From the NCBI RefSeq assembly GCF_021155765.1, contig NC_060112.1, positions 25,014,001 to 25,078,000 on the forward strand: a DNA stretch of 64,000 bases, in the 5' to 3' direction. Both the position numbers and the translations under genes were made by a program. The stretch's first letter is position 1, and the number at the start of each line of letters is the position of its first letter. The notes below the pieces were generated by a model. That model did no database searches and was not told the origin of the DNA. It worked only from the letters and a program-made list of their open reading frames with translations. Below, piece after piece: positions 50,054 through 63,004 of this stretch. The stretch comes from Diprion similis (lineage: Eukaryota; Arthropoda; Insecta; Hymenoptera; Diprionidae).

Positions 50054-52992
50054 CTGGTTAACGGCGATCCTCAACTCCCAAGCTGGTCGAGTGGATCCGA
50101 TTTGAGAATTCGAGGATAATAAAATAACGCCAGGGCACATTACACGTCGGCGATATGATAATGTCGGAGGAAAAGGGAGGATGAGAGAAGCTTATGTTTC
50201 TCGAACGTTTTCTTATTCGAGCGGTAAAATTGACAATTTCGAGTTGAAAACGGCCGCCCCCTACCCTTGCTCGATTTTATTGTGCCATCAAATACCAGCC
50301 TGACCTTTGACTTGAGCCAGGAATTACATCTTGCGGTAGTTTTTCTCAAAGTACAAGATTCAGCGCAAGCTCTGGACAAATGAAATTCCCGCAATTCCGC
50401 AAGGGTTAAAAATATGTCCGGAGACCTTGTACGTATGTACTCGAAACCGGAAATACGTAAGAAAGTAGTTAAATTCGTACGATCAAAATATCGAACAAAA
50501 GATTCTTCTTCACGAGTTCCTAATTTGACTGGACAAATTTATACGCACGTAACTCGAATGTTCTCGAAGATGTTACGATTGACTTTTATCGATTCATAAG
50601 TTATTTTCTAAAGCTTATTAGAAACGGTTGTAACAAAGCGATTCTCTCTTTGGATGACGGTAGAGTTTAGAAGACATTTGGGAAACGGTCTCGGTTGGTA
50701 AAATCGTTTGTAGTAGCAACTTAATACGCGTTTCTTTCTCACCCTTATACATGGACCAGAGGAGAACACACGATGTAATATGCATGAATTTGTATTTCGT
50801 GCTTGTGGTTTAGTAACGAAATGGAGATACATCACTGCGGTTGTATCTTGATTCCATGTCGTTAAAAGAACGGCGGGCTTTAGGCGCTGATACATTCTGA
50901 CAGAGAGAGAGAGAGGAAGAGAAAGAGGAGAGGCAGGATTCGTTAAATTATAAGCTACAGAGGCGGATTAACTGAGCAAAAAATGAGAAAATTATTCACC
51001 CTTGACGTCCCGATGGATCGGCACTCGCTCCTCCCATTTTTCCCTGTCATTAGTACAACTGCCGTGCTTGTTTACACTCAGCGTTCTCCTGTAACGCCGG
51101 GGAAAAATCACCCTTGAAACCCGAATTGCAGATTTTAATTTCGAAAAGTGAGACTACAAGTGTGTATTCACGTAACAGCCAATTTAACTTTGAGATATAC
51201 GAATTCACTCGTTTATCTAGCTATCAGGCTAATGGGGAAACGATATCCCTCAGTTCTGAACTGGTCATCGAATTGGTAAACACTAGACGTTACCCGATGG
51301 AGGATCTGGGTTTGGATTGAAGGACCCTTAATCCAGTTAAAACAATTGTACGCGGGAGAATAATCCATTGAGTGGGACTTTAAGCCGGTTTAGAGAAAGT
51401 AGTAGAGGCTTCTCGGAATTTTAGTCAAACTTTGCTGTTAAACGTCGACTAGAAGTCGTTCAGATCTGACGGAATTCAGTTTTCATACCTACTTCTCACT
51501 TTCAAGATAGTTATTTCAAGTTGCAATCAGTTAAATTCAATCTTTAATACTGAACGGTATGAACTTAGCACCATTATCATTTTTTACCATTGGTATTTCA
51601 TTCGTTTCACCTCAGATTTGATTTTTGCTTTCAACAAAGCAATTTGTCAGAAATTTATATTTTTTAAAAGCCTGGGTAGATTTTATTCGAAGCTTCCAAC
51701 GAATGCATTTGAAAATAATCCGTAGAAGATATTATTGAACTTATTATTTGAGGCACATGTGTGATTGAGACGAGAAATATACAATAATTAAAAATTCACT
51801 GCAACTAAATCTTGTTCCGGTAATGCTTACAATTTTATTAAAACCCAAAGAAGGACGGGACGCTTGGGAGCTTCGGAAGGTTGGCGAATTTATCAAACAG
51901 TAGATCACAATTTCGTCGAGGCCATTCACTTTCCCCTTCGCACTTTCCTCGAGCATTTCTGCCTGGATACTTTTCTACTTTAAGAATGTATCGAGCGTAC
52001 AGTCAGGTCAAAACTTGATGAAGCAAAGGAATGAGTTTTTTTTTTTTTACAAAATTGAAATGAGTCTCCGTTAAAGCTAAGCAAGTTGACTTGAATTAAG
52101 CAAGAGTCCCATGATCCAGAAGACATGATAAAACAGTAAGGTTCAACTGAAAAAGAATAACATAATATCTGAGGTGTTTGGAGTTGAAATTCAGTGTTCC
52201 AAACATTGTTCTTTATCCTTATTTTTTTGCATCACGAAGCTTTTTTAGTTCAACGCAACTTATGGCCCAGTAATCCCTTTTCAATATTACCACTTATCAC
52301 GTTTTTGCTTCAACACTTTTTTGAGTAGACTGTACGTTCCATAACCATCCTTAACATGGTGTACGGCCGGTGAGATATATGAGGAAAAAAGTGAGACGTA
52401 GATGGGTAGGCGGGTCGCACACGAGGGTTTTCGAAGTCCACCCGCCGATGGTTTACCGGACTCCAAGGATTCGGCCCGGGGGCCGATATCAACTCAAGAA
52501 ACGACCCCAGCAGCAATCTTAAAACTTCGGTCTTATCTTCCTAGGAGAGAAAGTCTCGAGGCCTTAGCAATGCTTAAGGCAGCTGGGCTAGCTGCAGCCG
52601 CGGACCGGTTATCCTGCAGGACTTTCTTTCATCAAATGAAATCTCAAAAACACAGCCTAGAGTTTAATCTGCGAGAAAATTCGCGAGGCTTTCGTCGCCG
52701 GATTTGATTACCCAAATTCACTTACCAATCAACTCAGCTGATTCGAACTCTTATGCGGTTCATCCCTTTTCAAATGCCAGTCATTCAATCATCATTCATG
52801 CAAATGATCAGCCAACGGCTCCACGGTAAAATCACCGGATGAATTATAAATACTGTTTTTTTTTTTCATAGTGCAAACTCTAGATTTTGGAAAGTAAGTA
52901 CGTGATCGTAATTTTCTACTTGTTGTAGCGAACTTTTTCTATGAAACTTACCGTTCAACGCCAAATAATCAAAGATATATTCTGAACATCCC

Positions 52993-53510
52993 GCAGTATA
53001 GAGTGTAGCTTTCCGAATGAGTAGCAGTTGTGGCTTTTTAAACATGTCGAAGTAGAAAATGTAGCTTTTTAAACTTCTCGCAGTAAAAAATGTGCCCTTT
53101 GGAATATGTAGCAGTGCAAAATGTAACTTTTAGAATACGCCTACGTACGGTATGCAGCTTTGAGAACATCCCACATTACAAAATGTTGCTTTCTGAATAT
53201 GTAGCAGTACGAAATGTAGCTTCTGCAACATATGGCAGTACAAAATGGAGCTTTTCGAATAAATCGCAGTATAAAGTGTGTCTTTCTGAATGAGTAGCTG
53301 TGCAAAATGTAGCTTTTTAAACATGTAGTACGAAATGTAGCTTTACGAATATGTAGCTGTGCAAAATATATCAATTTCTCGCATATAGAACTCCAAAATG
53401 TACCTTTTCAAATAATTTACAGTACAAAATGTAGCTTTCTGAACGATTAGCAGTGCAAGATGTAGCATTCTGAATACTTAGCTGTACACAATGTAGCTTC
53501 GATATTCTAT
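52993..53510. repeat. 31-bp minisatellite, about 16-17 degenerate copies
   Basis: The unit is 31 bp and contains the cores CAGTACAAAATGTAGCTTT and GAATATGTAG. Copies differ by about 10-30% and one is shortened by three bases. As 31 is not a multiple of three, every reading frame shows a repeated peptide pattern with a period of 93 nt, which explains the small open frames here on both strands. Confidence 0.85.
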
Positions 53511-55975
53511 CCACTGTCGTTCAGCGATGGGTTTCATAAAAAAATTTCCGGCACATAAGCTGCCTATTGTTACATGCACCTAAAAATCATGCTGTTTAAG
53601 CCAAGACATCTGAAATAATCTCGTGAGAAATAAAGGTGTCAGTAATCGAACGTTAACCTCAAATGCTAGTCTCCTGCAGCAATTCCTCGACCCGCATAAA
53701 TCGCGGCTCTTGCACCTCGTAGGTACTTCGAGGAAGCAGCATAAAGCCTCCAGGGAGCTTCTGCAGCTTCGAATCAAGACACGCGATCAGCCGCCGCCAC
53801 CTAACCTTATTAAACCGACATGGACTTTATGTCACACTAGACAGCAAAATGGCCGCGGTGACTGCTCGGGGCCTAACACCTTCCTATGGAGGGTAGAAGT
53901 AAGGAGAAGTATCTTATATGGGTTTTTAACTGAAAAAGTGTCCACCAAAAAGCCACAGATAGTGGTTCAACAAGTCACCAGAATGGCGCTCAAAGCAATA
54001 AGGGTAACAATCTGATTGGCGCTTAGCAATCAAGGTTCAATCTGATTGGCGCTTTGTGGAACTATTGCTGCAGCAACGCCATCTCAATTGTACTCTATTT
54101 TATGGACACTTTCTTTACACGGAGGTGGTCCTCCGTGCCCCTACCTTCCATAAGTTTTCCACTAGTACTCCCAAAACCACAGCGAGAATGGCCGCGATTT
54201 ATCGTGGTGTCACATATTATTCAACTTTTGTTAGGTAAAAGCAGAGGTTGTCCGGTTTTCGGATTTTTTAAACGAATCGAGCAAATACTAATGTAGTCAA
54301 AGACTGAACAGTGCCCAACATGCCTTTATTTATTTGTCAATTTTTCTCCCCGTTTATTTGTAGTTCTTCAAAAACGAAACAGCTCTTTGGATGCAAACCT
54401 AATTTTTTTATGCATTATTTATTTCCAGGTTTGGAGTTCTAGGAATATTTTTTACTAATCTGTGTACGGGAAATTTGAATTTTTCAGTGTCTAGACGCCA
54501 GAACCGTGAAAATAAAGGATACCAATATTTGGAATACGTTTTTTCACTCCATTAAACCGCTTTTTATTCGGCTTCGATCACGTCTGCTAATTTAATTATA
54601 TCCTAAGCAGTAATACATTTTTCATAGCAAAGAATCTCCGTTATATATAATGTAATTTGAAAATCAAATATTATACAGAGAGAAAAAGCTTCATCGGTTC
54701 TCAACCAGTTTGTATTGTTGTATTAATTGCACAATCACGATCACGACAATCACGAATTGCACATGCTCTCGTGATGGTTTGACGTTTAAAAAAAAATAAA
54801 AAACCTAGACCAGCAACGCTTGCTAATTGAAATCACACTTTGCACGTGGCAGTCTTTCACTAAGATTCAATGGGTAGCTGTATTATTTCATTTGTTTTTA
54901 CTAATTTTTTCGTATTTCAGTCGCCCATCCAATCAATTCCACTGCATCGAATGTTTGTAAAATTGTAAAGTCGAACGATGGATTATACCTTAAGCTGCGT
55001 ATACATACATGCATACCTATATAATATATACTGAAAGTATAGCTTTGAAATATACCGATGATACAGCTTTATTTTTGAACACTATCTTCCCACTTCTGAT
55101 TTGGCTGGTTATAATATATCGCTTCAAATTGTTCATTACAATCGTTAGGACGAAGAGTATGAGAAAAATAAAAAGTGGAAGTGAAAGAAATCCAATTGCA
55201 AAAAATTTAAACAAAGCCTACAGTGGAGAGTGAACATAGTTAAATGAGAGTTGATCAAGTTTATTTATAAAGTACCGTGTCGCTCTTTCTTTCCTGTTCC
55301 ATCTTTTTCTACGTTTCCGGAAAACTCTGGCCACAATCCATTTGGACACATTTAGAGTTGGAGCGACTTTCTCAGAGTCGATATAGGTATATATGTTGTA
55401 TATATGTGGAGCATTCCATGCCAACTCAGTTCCACTCAGTTTATTCTAAATTTTTCGTATAAAAATGTTCCAGCAGCCGCTCATAGTAAACTGACTTCTC
55501 CTTCTAATCGTTTTAAATATTAATTTCTAAGAAAGCTCGAAGAAAATAATAAGAAAACGCCGGTCCACTCCGTCTGAAAGCTCGAAAATTTGCGTACTTG
55601 ATATATGATTTTTCAGCATTATTTAAGATTTTTAAATTGTGTCGATCACTATGTTCGCTTGTAAAAAATCGCAGATGATTCAAATCGAGTACAAAAATTT
55701 GGAAATTTGTTTATTCGTGTACGTATCAAGCTATAAAAACACGCAATATGTATGTATCATGCTATAAAAAGTTTTCATTGAAAGTAAACTAATTATCTTA
55801 CACAATTTTTAAATTCAATTAAAAGTTCGCGTAAAGGAATGCGCGACAAATTACGTATACAGAGGGTGAATTCCTAAAGATGAGAAATCGTAGGATATAC
55901 CGATGACCACCAATAAAATTCACTCAACTTCAGAGAAGCTGATTATAAAGAAACTTAACTTTTGACAACTTGGAC
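53511..55975. other. no gene seen; mixed repeat-like sequence
   Basis: The 53623-54015 (+) open frame of 130 codons has no domain. At 54008-54054 a 17-base motif, CAATCTGATTGGCGCTT, is repeated with a 30-base spacing. The rest is AT-rich. This may include decayed transposon sequence. Confidence 0.4.
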
Positions 55976-56090
55976 TACATTTCACCGATCGACATTTGTC
56001 ATGCGATCCGCGATTGGTCATAAAGTGAACAACGAGATAAATTTGGATCGGTAAAATGTACTTTCAGTTGCCGAAATGTAAGCTGATTTA
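55976..56090. mobile_element. partial copy of the 27549-27706 MITE family
   Basis: It shares the inner inverted block (ACCGATCGACATTTGTC on the left, GGATCGGTAAAATGTACTTT on the right) with the element at 27549-27706. The left terminus is missing or diverged. The right terminus leads directly into the 41-bp tandem array. Confidence 0.65.
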
Positions 56091-56095
56091 CCGCA

Positions 56096-56300
56096 GAATG
56101 TATCCTGAATTGCATAAATGCAGGCGGATTTTGCTAGAATGCATCCTGAATTGCATAAATGCAGGCGGATTTAGTTGAAATGTATCCTGAATTGCATAAA
56201 TGCAGGCGGATTTAGGTAAAACATATCCTGAAGCGCATAAATACAGGCGGATTTAAGTAGATGTTATCCTGAATTGCATGAAAGCAGGCGGATTTACCCA
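56096..56300. repeat. 41-bp tandem array, five copies, built from a MITE end
   Basis: ATCCTG motifs recur at 56102, 56143, 56184, 56225 and 56266, an exact period of 41. Each unit contains GAATTGCATAAATGCAGGCG followed by GATTT, the same sequence as the terminus of the 27549-27706 element in inverse orientation. Confidence 0.88.
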
Positions 56301-57650
56301 CCCAATGTTAAATTGCCTGTGTAACATCACCACGAAATAAACCAGTACACATTCGACGATGACGATGATGGGAGGAATTTCCCGTTGCTTCTAGATAGTT
56401 TATCCACCTGCATAGTTACCCCTCGTTCCTCTTTGCGGACAAATCGCTAAATTCCCGAGAGCCTTGAGAGGATTAGAATTATTTCCAAGGCTGAGTCGGC
56501 TCACTCAGGGCTGTGGAACTACATTCCAGGGCAGATCGGATCTTGAGTCTGTAGAATTATGTACCTGAGGGCATTGTAAGATCGTCGAAGGAGCTTTAAC
56601 GACATCCGGGGCAATTATTCTGTAGCTACGCGATGTAATATTCTACCGCCAAAATAAAGACCAACTAAATAAATTACCTCATTTCATAAACAATATGTGT
56701 AATACTTGGAATAAATATCCGAATAAATGCCCTTCAGATATTGAAAGGACTGTTGAAATCAAGTACATCGTTCTGGCACGTTTCTGTTCGCACATATTTT
56801 TTACCTAATTTTTAGGTCCCTGAATCAGCTTTCAGTGATTATCCAATAGCACTGTGAATAATCAGTGACAATATCATATGTATTCTATCAAAACAGCTAT
56901 GTATAATCTTCTAGGAGTATGAATAGTGGCTCGATCTAGAACCTTCGGTGCTTTGCATCCAGCGAAACCACTTCTCAATTCAAAATACGAAATCTGTTTT
57001 TGAAATTTCGTACTCAGGAGCAGATTACCTGAATTATAAGCTGGTGAAATAACCCATTCTAATGTCAGAATGAAAACAAACGTCTCCGCGGTTTTTCGCG
57101 AACCAATTAAGTTTGCATTGAGTTTGAAATGAAGCTCTCAAAATTCCTTAGTAAGAAATAAATTCTTCAGTCTGACGAATTGCGACACTTTATAAAAAGA
57201 AAATTGATTCAATAACACAGAAAAAAAAATCCTGGCCTATTTTTCCTCAATATTTTCATATATTTTTTCCCATCTCACATCGCGGTGCGGACGACGAAGC
57301 GGAATAACGAAACGGCCCCGAAGAATTCCGCATCGATTACGTATGAGCGCGTGGTCTAAGAAATTCTCAAGCTTCTTTCTACGTTCACTCGTTACATAGG
57401 TACGTTATATGTACGTAGGTACGTATCGTGTGCGTCTCGAGTGACGCTTTGTCACTTCTTCTGCTCCGTCGCTCCCCTATCAACTCGGATCCTGTGCCAT
57501 CGGCTGTCGCCTCTCCCTTTCCTTATTGTTATATTCACATTTTTTACAACATCTTTTTTTCTTCTTTTTACATTGACGGGACTCTTTCCGTTCATGTTCG
57601 TATAACTACTCCAATATTACATCCATGCCAAGAATTTTGCGTCAAACTTG

Positions 57651-57746
57651 CCGCTCATTGTCGGCAGATAGGCAACCAAAACTACATTTCGATTCTCTAG
57701 ATATTCAAAATGCAGTTACAGTTGCCTATCTACCGGCGTTGAGTGG
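57651..57746. mobile_element. short MITE-like inverted repeat, second copy of the 20804 family
   Basis: The left arm CCGCTCATTGTCGGCAGATA and the inverse of the right arm (CCACTCAACGCCGG…) match over about 40 bp, both leading into GATAGGCAAC. It is shorter than the 20804-20944 copy but has the same core. Confidence 0.6.
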
Positions 57747-58774
57747 AAATTTTCACAGAAAAATCCCGATACATCGAAATCGTACTAAAACATTTTATAT
57801 TTATCTCTTCATTAGACTATTTATGGAATCAATGCAGGTATTCCCGTATGCTAACTAATGATGTACCTAAAAATGCAAACAAGCAGAAATACTCAAATAT
57901 GAACAAGAGCTACAGATATTGTAGATTATGGACTGCAAATCACTTTTTAGAATCGTTGAAATTTTGTAGATTCATTCGTCGTAACGTAACAAATATACTA
58001 GAATTTTGACTACATACTTCAAAAAGACTTGGAATGTAAAATATCACAAAAAAAAAACAGGACTGAAGAAAAAACAATTCCAAATAGCTCTACCATAAAA
58101 TAAAAATATACTTTTGACTTCGTTCAATAATATTATCCAATGCGATCATAAATTATAACGTGTTATACGTAATGTATAATAATTGAGTAAAGGAGACAAA
58201 TTGGACTGGATTTCAATCGTGCAATTCCTCGGAGTAAAAACACATCGAATACTTTCGGCGAAATAACTCTTCTTTTTTTAACCTTCTGGGCCGACAAGAC
58301 TCGACACTTGAAGCGCAGACGAGAGAAGACAGATCCAACGCTTTTTTTGTTATACCCACACATAAACATCGAAGTATCTGTATACAGAGATATTTGCGTG
58401 TACATTTACTGCACCAACACAAATATCACCAGCCATTCAATATACCCTCGGTCTTCTTTCATGTTTTTGCATCTCGAGCGCCCTACGAAATTCTCTCGCG
58501 CCTTCTCAACAAATTGCCTGCACAAGCTTAGCGAAACGAGTGACGCGAGATGTCGTCAATAAATTCGTCCCGTATATTCGATGGTATATATATTGCCATA
58601 TATTTTACACACGTGTTTTTTGTGTCCGTTTTTTTCCGTCTCTCCATATTCATACTCACCCAATGCTTGTTCTACCCACGTGTGAAGGGAAAAAATGATC
58701 GAAAATTTGTTTATAAGTTGAACTATATCACTATATCTATATGCACAAAAAGGTTGCGGTGACGTATTATACAG

Positions 58775-58820
58775 GGAGTTTTAACGCCAACGGATAGGCA
58801 ACCGAAGCTACATAATTTGT
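58775..58820. mobile_element. half copy of the 20804 inverted-repeat family
   Basis: ACGCCAACGGATAGGCAACC followed by GAAGCTACAT matches one arm of the 20804 and 57651 elements. No opposing arm is found within the next 200 bases. Confidence 0.45.
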
Positions 58821-61800
58821 AACTTACTACCATATTTTGTAACTAGTTGGATAAAGAAGCTGATGCAAGATTAAAATCGAGGGTATGAAAAAAGGAAGGA
58901 GAAGAGAATAGCGTCATAATTAAATGAGTGGGTAAGTGAATTTTTGAAATTAACAAATGTTGCCGTAATAAATGGGAAATTTAGCGGTGGTTGGACATAC
59001 TCACGGGTCGTTAAACGCGCCCGTTAACTTCCTAGGAGAAATATTACAAGACGACGATGCAAGCCCGTATTAATATTTTTATTATTATCGTTATTATTAT
59101 TATTGTATATTCATATGCGCGGGGAGCCGGTGAACGTCTTCCTCATATTTAATGCAGGAGCAGCCTGCAGGCTGAAAGCTGAAGTCAAGTCGTCGTCTAT
59201 CTTCTTCCTTGACTTTGGAAGAACGAAGAAGAAGATGAAGAAAAAGAAGAGGCCACCACCATGCTATTAGGCAGAACGCGGGCCATTCAAACGTCTGGAT
59301 ATACGGTAAACAGGAATGAATGAATGAATGCATGAATAAGTGCAGCGAGTGCAAAGAAGCCGGGTTCTTCACTCTCGGAGCTTGACTTGACTCGATTTCT
59401 CGTAAAGCTTCCACAGCCAAGTCGTAAAAATTGCGTTGAACCCGATTCTGCCGGTGAATTCCTTGAATGAACATAAATTTGCGGCAGTTATATTTTTTCT
59501 GCTCTTTTCTCTTCTCTATTCTGTATAGTTCTTGCATGCTCGGGGTAATTCTGTAACGAATGAATTTGAAATAATAGGGTATTTACTAATATCAATCCCC
59601 GAGATTCCGAAACCCTTATATGTTTTGAATAATTATTTTTCATTCAGGATCAGAGGTCAAAGGAATGTGGATGAAATAAGCGTAGTTTTATCTTATTTTT
59701 TTCTCTTAAACATGGCAAATTTGAAGTTAGAAGAATCACTTGGTAAGCAGAGAAATTTCAACCACACAGGAATATGAATTTTTCGTGAAAAATGGAGTGT
59801 CGGTGAGTCATCGATTATAATTTGTATATGAATGTAAAATCAAAAACTTTTCATGCATGTAGAATATTTTTGCTTGAATGAGTCTTAAATTCTAGGATAT
59901 TTCCAGGACTTCCGTAGATTATGTTCAGAATCGCTAAAGACCCTAGACTAGAGAACTAAATACTAGTCAAGTTAATGTCAATTACCTTGCCACACTCTGT
60001 TATACCCTCTAATTACCTATCGATTTTGCAACACTGACTACGCCTGATCCGCAGCAACCAGCATCGCGTGCGGAGTACAACAAATCTTAGACTAAATATT
60101 TGCCATCTATAAGGCGTAGGATCTTTGGTAAGGCGATCTCCTACCGTTACCGACCCAATTAACATTGTAATCTCCATAAGCGAGTCGGTAAACATGGGGC
60201 ACTGCCATTATCTCCACATCCTCCGCGCGCTTTCGTTTGCTTCAAAAGAATATCGGCTTTCGTTAGCTATCTTCAGTCAAAGAGTAGCCCAATCAAAAAA
60301 AGAGGCTTAAAATCCCCGGGAACTGGGTGTTCTGCAACTTTGGTTGGTGTTTTATAATGACCTGACAGACCTTTCCGCAAAAATGCTGCTCTTTGAATTG
60401 GATGGTGATTTCGAGGCTTCATCGATTGAATTACGCGTTGTGAACAGAAATTTTTCGAACCACTGCATTGAACTACAAACTACGGAATGTTGGAATGACT
60501 GAAAAAAAGAGTGTCGGTAATTGATGCACTTTGCCCATATGTTTATGTCGACGAATCCGTACGAATAGGTGTACAAAATAATGCACGTTGCAAGCTGTAG
60601 TATCCACAGTGCAGAAGTGCACCGCGTTGCAAACTACCTCATCAGTGTATAATGCAAATTTAACTGCATCTCGTCGTCAGTTACTCACCATCAGACTTTG
60701 ATGTTAGTCAGGTATGCCGTAGAAACTGCTGTACCTTTGACTCTGGCAACTGACGGCAAGTGATGTGTACCGAAGCGTTCCGAAGCTTCCGGAAGATGTA
60801 ATGAATACTCCATCAAAAAGAAGTAGAAGGAGAAGAAGAAGAAGAAAAAGGAGGAGGGTTAAAATTAGTTTTCATTTTTTTCTTTCAATTCTTCTCAAAA
60901 GCCGGATGTTCCAAAAAGTAGAAGAGTAAGAATAATATAAGACTGCGTCTTTGTATGAAAGTTTTTTTTACACGGCGAGGAAAAGAAAATTTTTAACTTG
61001 ATTAAAACAAATAAATTCCTGTTTGAACATCAACTTAGTTCAAGTGAAAGACTTTACACTGATTCAATTATAATTCTTTCCATAAACTGAATTAATCTTC
61101 ATTCCGAACAAGTAAAATTTGTAATACGGGTTCAATTCGAACATATGAAAAATGTAACCAATCCAAGCAATTAGATCGAATAAATTTTTTCGTTGCAATC
61201 CCCAAGTTATTTTCTAACAAACATTTTCATTTTCATTTTCGTTAATACACGTATAGCAATAAAAATCTTGGAGTTAAATTTTTTATCGTCCCTGTACCCT
61301 CCCCCCCCCCCCCCCCTCATATTTCTACAGAGGTTGAAGCGAAAAAACTGCACGAATCAGCCGAGTTTTTGCGGTATCAACTCACAATCAGCTGTATTAC
61401 AGATATACGTTTTATATCATGATGTAGTACCTTGGAATGAAAGCCGTATTTTTTTAGAAGAAATGAATAGATTTAAGAATAAATGGGACCCACAGTTTGG
61501 ATAAAAAGTTACAGAAAAAGAGAAAAAGAACCAGATCAAAAATATCCAAAAATGTTATTCACGCCATTGATGGTCAACACAAATGAAATAATACAGCTAC
61601 TATATGTGATTGAAACCAATCCAAGAAAATTCGAATAATACAATCTGAAATTTCAACAATTAAAGAAAAGGTTTCATATTCCAAATGTTTATAAATATCA
61701 AACTCTACATGGTGTTTTTAATCCTATTCTGATGTCTTGGGCTTATTTCCCTCGTTAACCTGATCCCCAAAAATTCCCTGAAAAACATTGAGGAAATCTG

Positions 61801-62365
61801 ATATTGTGGATATTAAGAAACTTGATATTGCTGGAAACTTTTGCTGAACCTTGTTTTTCAGATTTAAAACAGAAGGTACGGATTGAATTCTGATATTAAG
61901 GAAATTGGCTCGAATCACATTGAGAGTAATGTGAAAAATTTGATCGCACTTGCGATAAGATCATAAATCGCAAATCCCAGAATATCTTTTCTGGTTGTTA
62001 ACGTTGAACGGCGCTGAAAAAAAGAAAACCCGGATCGTCTTCAATAATGATAACAATAATAAAATCATGTAAAAAGGGAAATATAGAGCCGTGGGAGGCA
62101 GCGGAGGATAAAAAAAAATGGGAAAAAGCTGTCCACGTATGGGTTTGAATACTGGGTGGGGGACTTTCCGGGGCACCTTAAGAGCCGCGGGAGGACGAAC
62201 GTTTTGTCCTTTAACGACACCGGGTTATCCCGTTTCTTCTACCCGTTATACCACACATGCCGGTAGTGGTAATCGATAATTGACACGTCCGTTAGGCCAC
62301 CGTCTTATGTGTTCCACCTACCCACCATGAAAACCCGACTCTACCTTCTAGATATCTTGTACATA

Positions 62366-62412
62366 TACTGTGTGTGTATCCTTGTGTGTATCCTTGTGTG
62401 TGTGTATGTGGC
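62366..62412. repeat. GT-rich simple repeat
   Basis: GT dinucleotides interrupted by ATCCTT; a 12-base unit (GTGTGTATCCTT) occurs twice in tandem before a plain GT run. Confidence 0.75.
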
Positions 62413-62529
62413 ATAATATGCACAGGTATCGATATATGGATCGAAAGAGGAATTCTACCTCAAAAACGGCCCCGCTTGAAAACCGGTGAAAGGCTGATAA
62501 GCATATGATACAAGTATAATATATATGGA

Positions 62530-63004
62530 TATACGGGGTGAGGCATTTAAGTTGGCAAACGCGAATAACTTGAAAATTAGGTATCTTAAAGAAAAATTTT
62601 TAAAACCAAAGTTTCGTCATCTTCAAAGTGAGATTTAATGGTTATAATTTTTCTCAGGTCACTGGAAAAGTTCGCGGATATGTGAATGTCAATTTTATTC
62701 TTTTAAACATGAACCCCTATTTTTTTATAGATCCTTATTTTATGTGAGAAAATATGCAATTTTTGTTTCTATGATTTTTTTATTTGGTCCAATTGATTGA
62801 GAGTGATTGAGTATTTTCAAAATTTTCCAAAACGCTACAAGTAAATATCTTTCGCACAAACTACTTGTAGTGATTTGTAGTGATGTACAGGACGTTCCAC
62901 GCTACTCTGTTCAAGCAATAATCAGTGTAATACATGTTTGATGTGATTTACTTTGAGTACTTCTAAGTTATTCGTGTTTGCCAACTTAAATGCTTTATCC
63001 TATA
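62530..63004. mobile_element. MITE-like element, about 475 bp
   Basis: The left end contains GGCATTTAAGTTGGCAAACG and CGAATAACTT. The right end carries the inverse (AAGTTATTCG, GTTTGCCAACTTAAATGC). Inverted ends are about 40 bp. TATA lies at both outer edges. The interior is AT-rich with no transposase frame. Confidence 0.65.

Larger units (their letters stand above)
43901..52990. other. no gene seen; intergenic or long intron
   Basis: About 9 kb with no supported coding sequence. It contains the G-rich tract at 45628-45658, the inverted repeat 46745-47012, and a GGA microsatellite at 50005-50053. The stretch 48480-48830 is richer in GC and CpG and could be a promoter or enhancer. The longest open frame (49474-49989, -, 171 codons) has no recognisable domain. 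Confidence 0.4.
56301..62529. other. no gene seen
   Basis: AT-rich DNA with short simple repeats, such as ATT units near 59085-59105, GAAT units near 59315-59338 and a run of 16 C at 61301-61316. It also contains the inverted repeat at 57651-57746 and a half copy at 58775-58820. The minus-strand open frame 59100-59537 (145 codons) is not recognisable and partly reflects the GAAT repeat. Confidence 0.4.

Noticed and set aside
52402-52707. 101-codon Ala/Leu-rich open frame on +
   Set aside because: Some helical character but no family match, no splice partners and an equally open antisense frame.
52993-53510. CRISPR-like array
   Set aside because: The units are contiguous and degenerate with no unique spacers, and the DNA is eukaryotic; it is a minisatellite.
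53623-54015. 130-codon open frame on +
   Set aside because: No domain; lies among repeat-like sequence, and the composition suggests chance.
59100-59537. 145-codon open frame on -
   Set aside because: Part of it is translated GAAT repeat, and no domain or homologue is recognisable.
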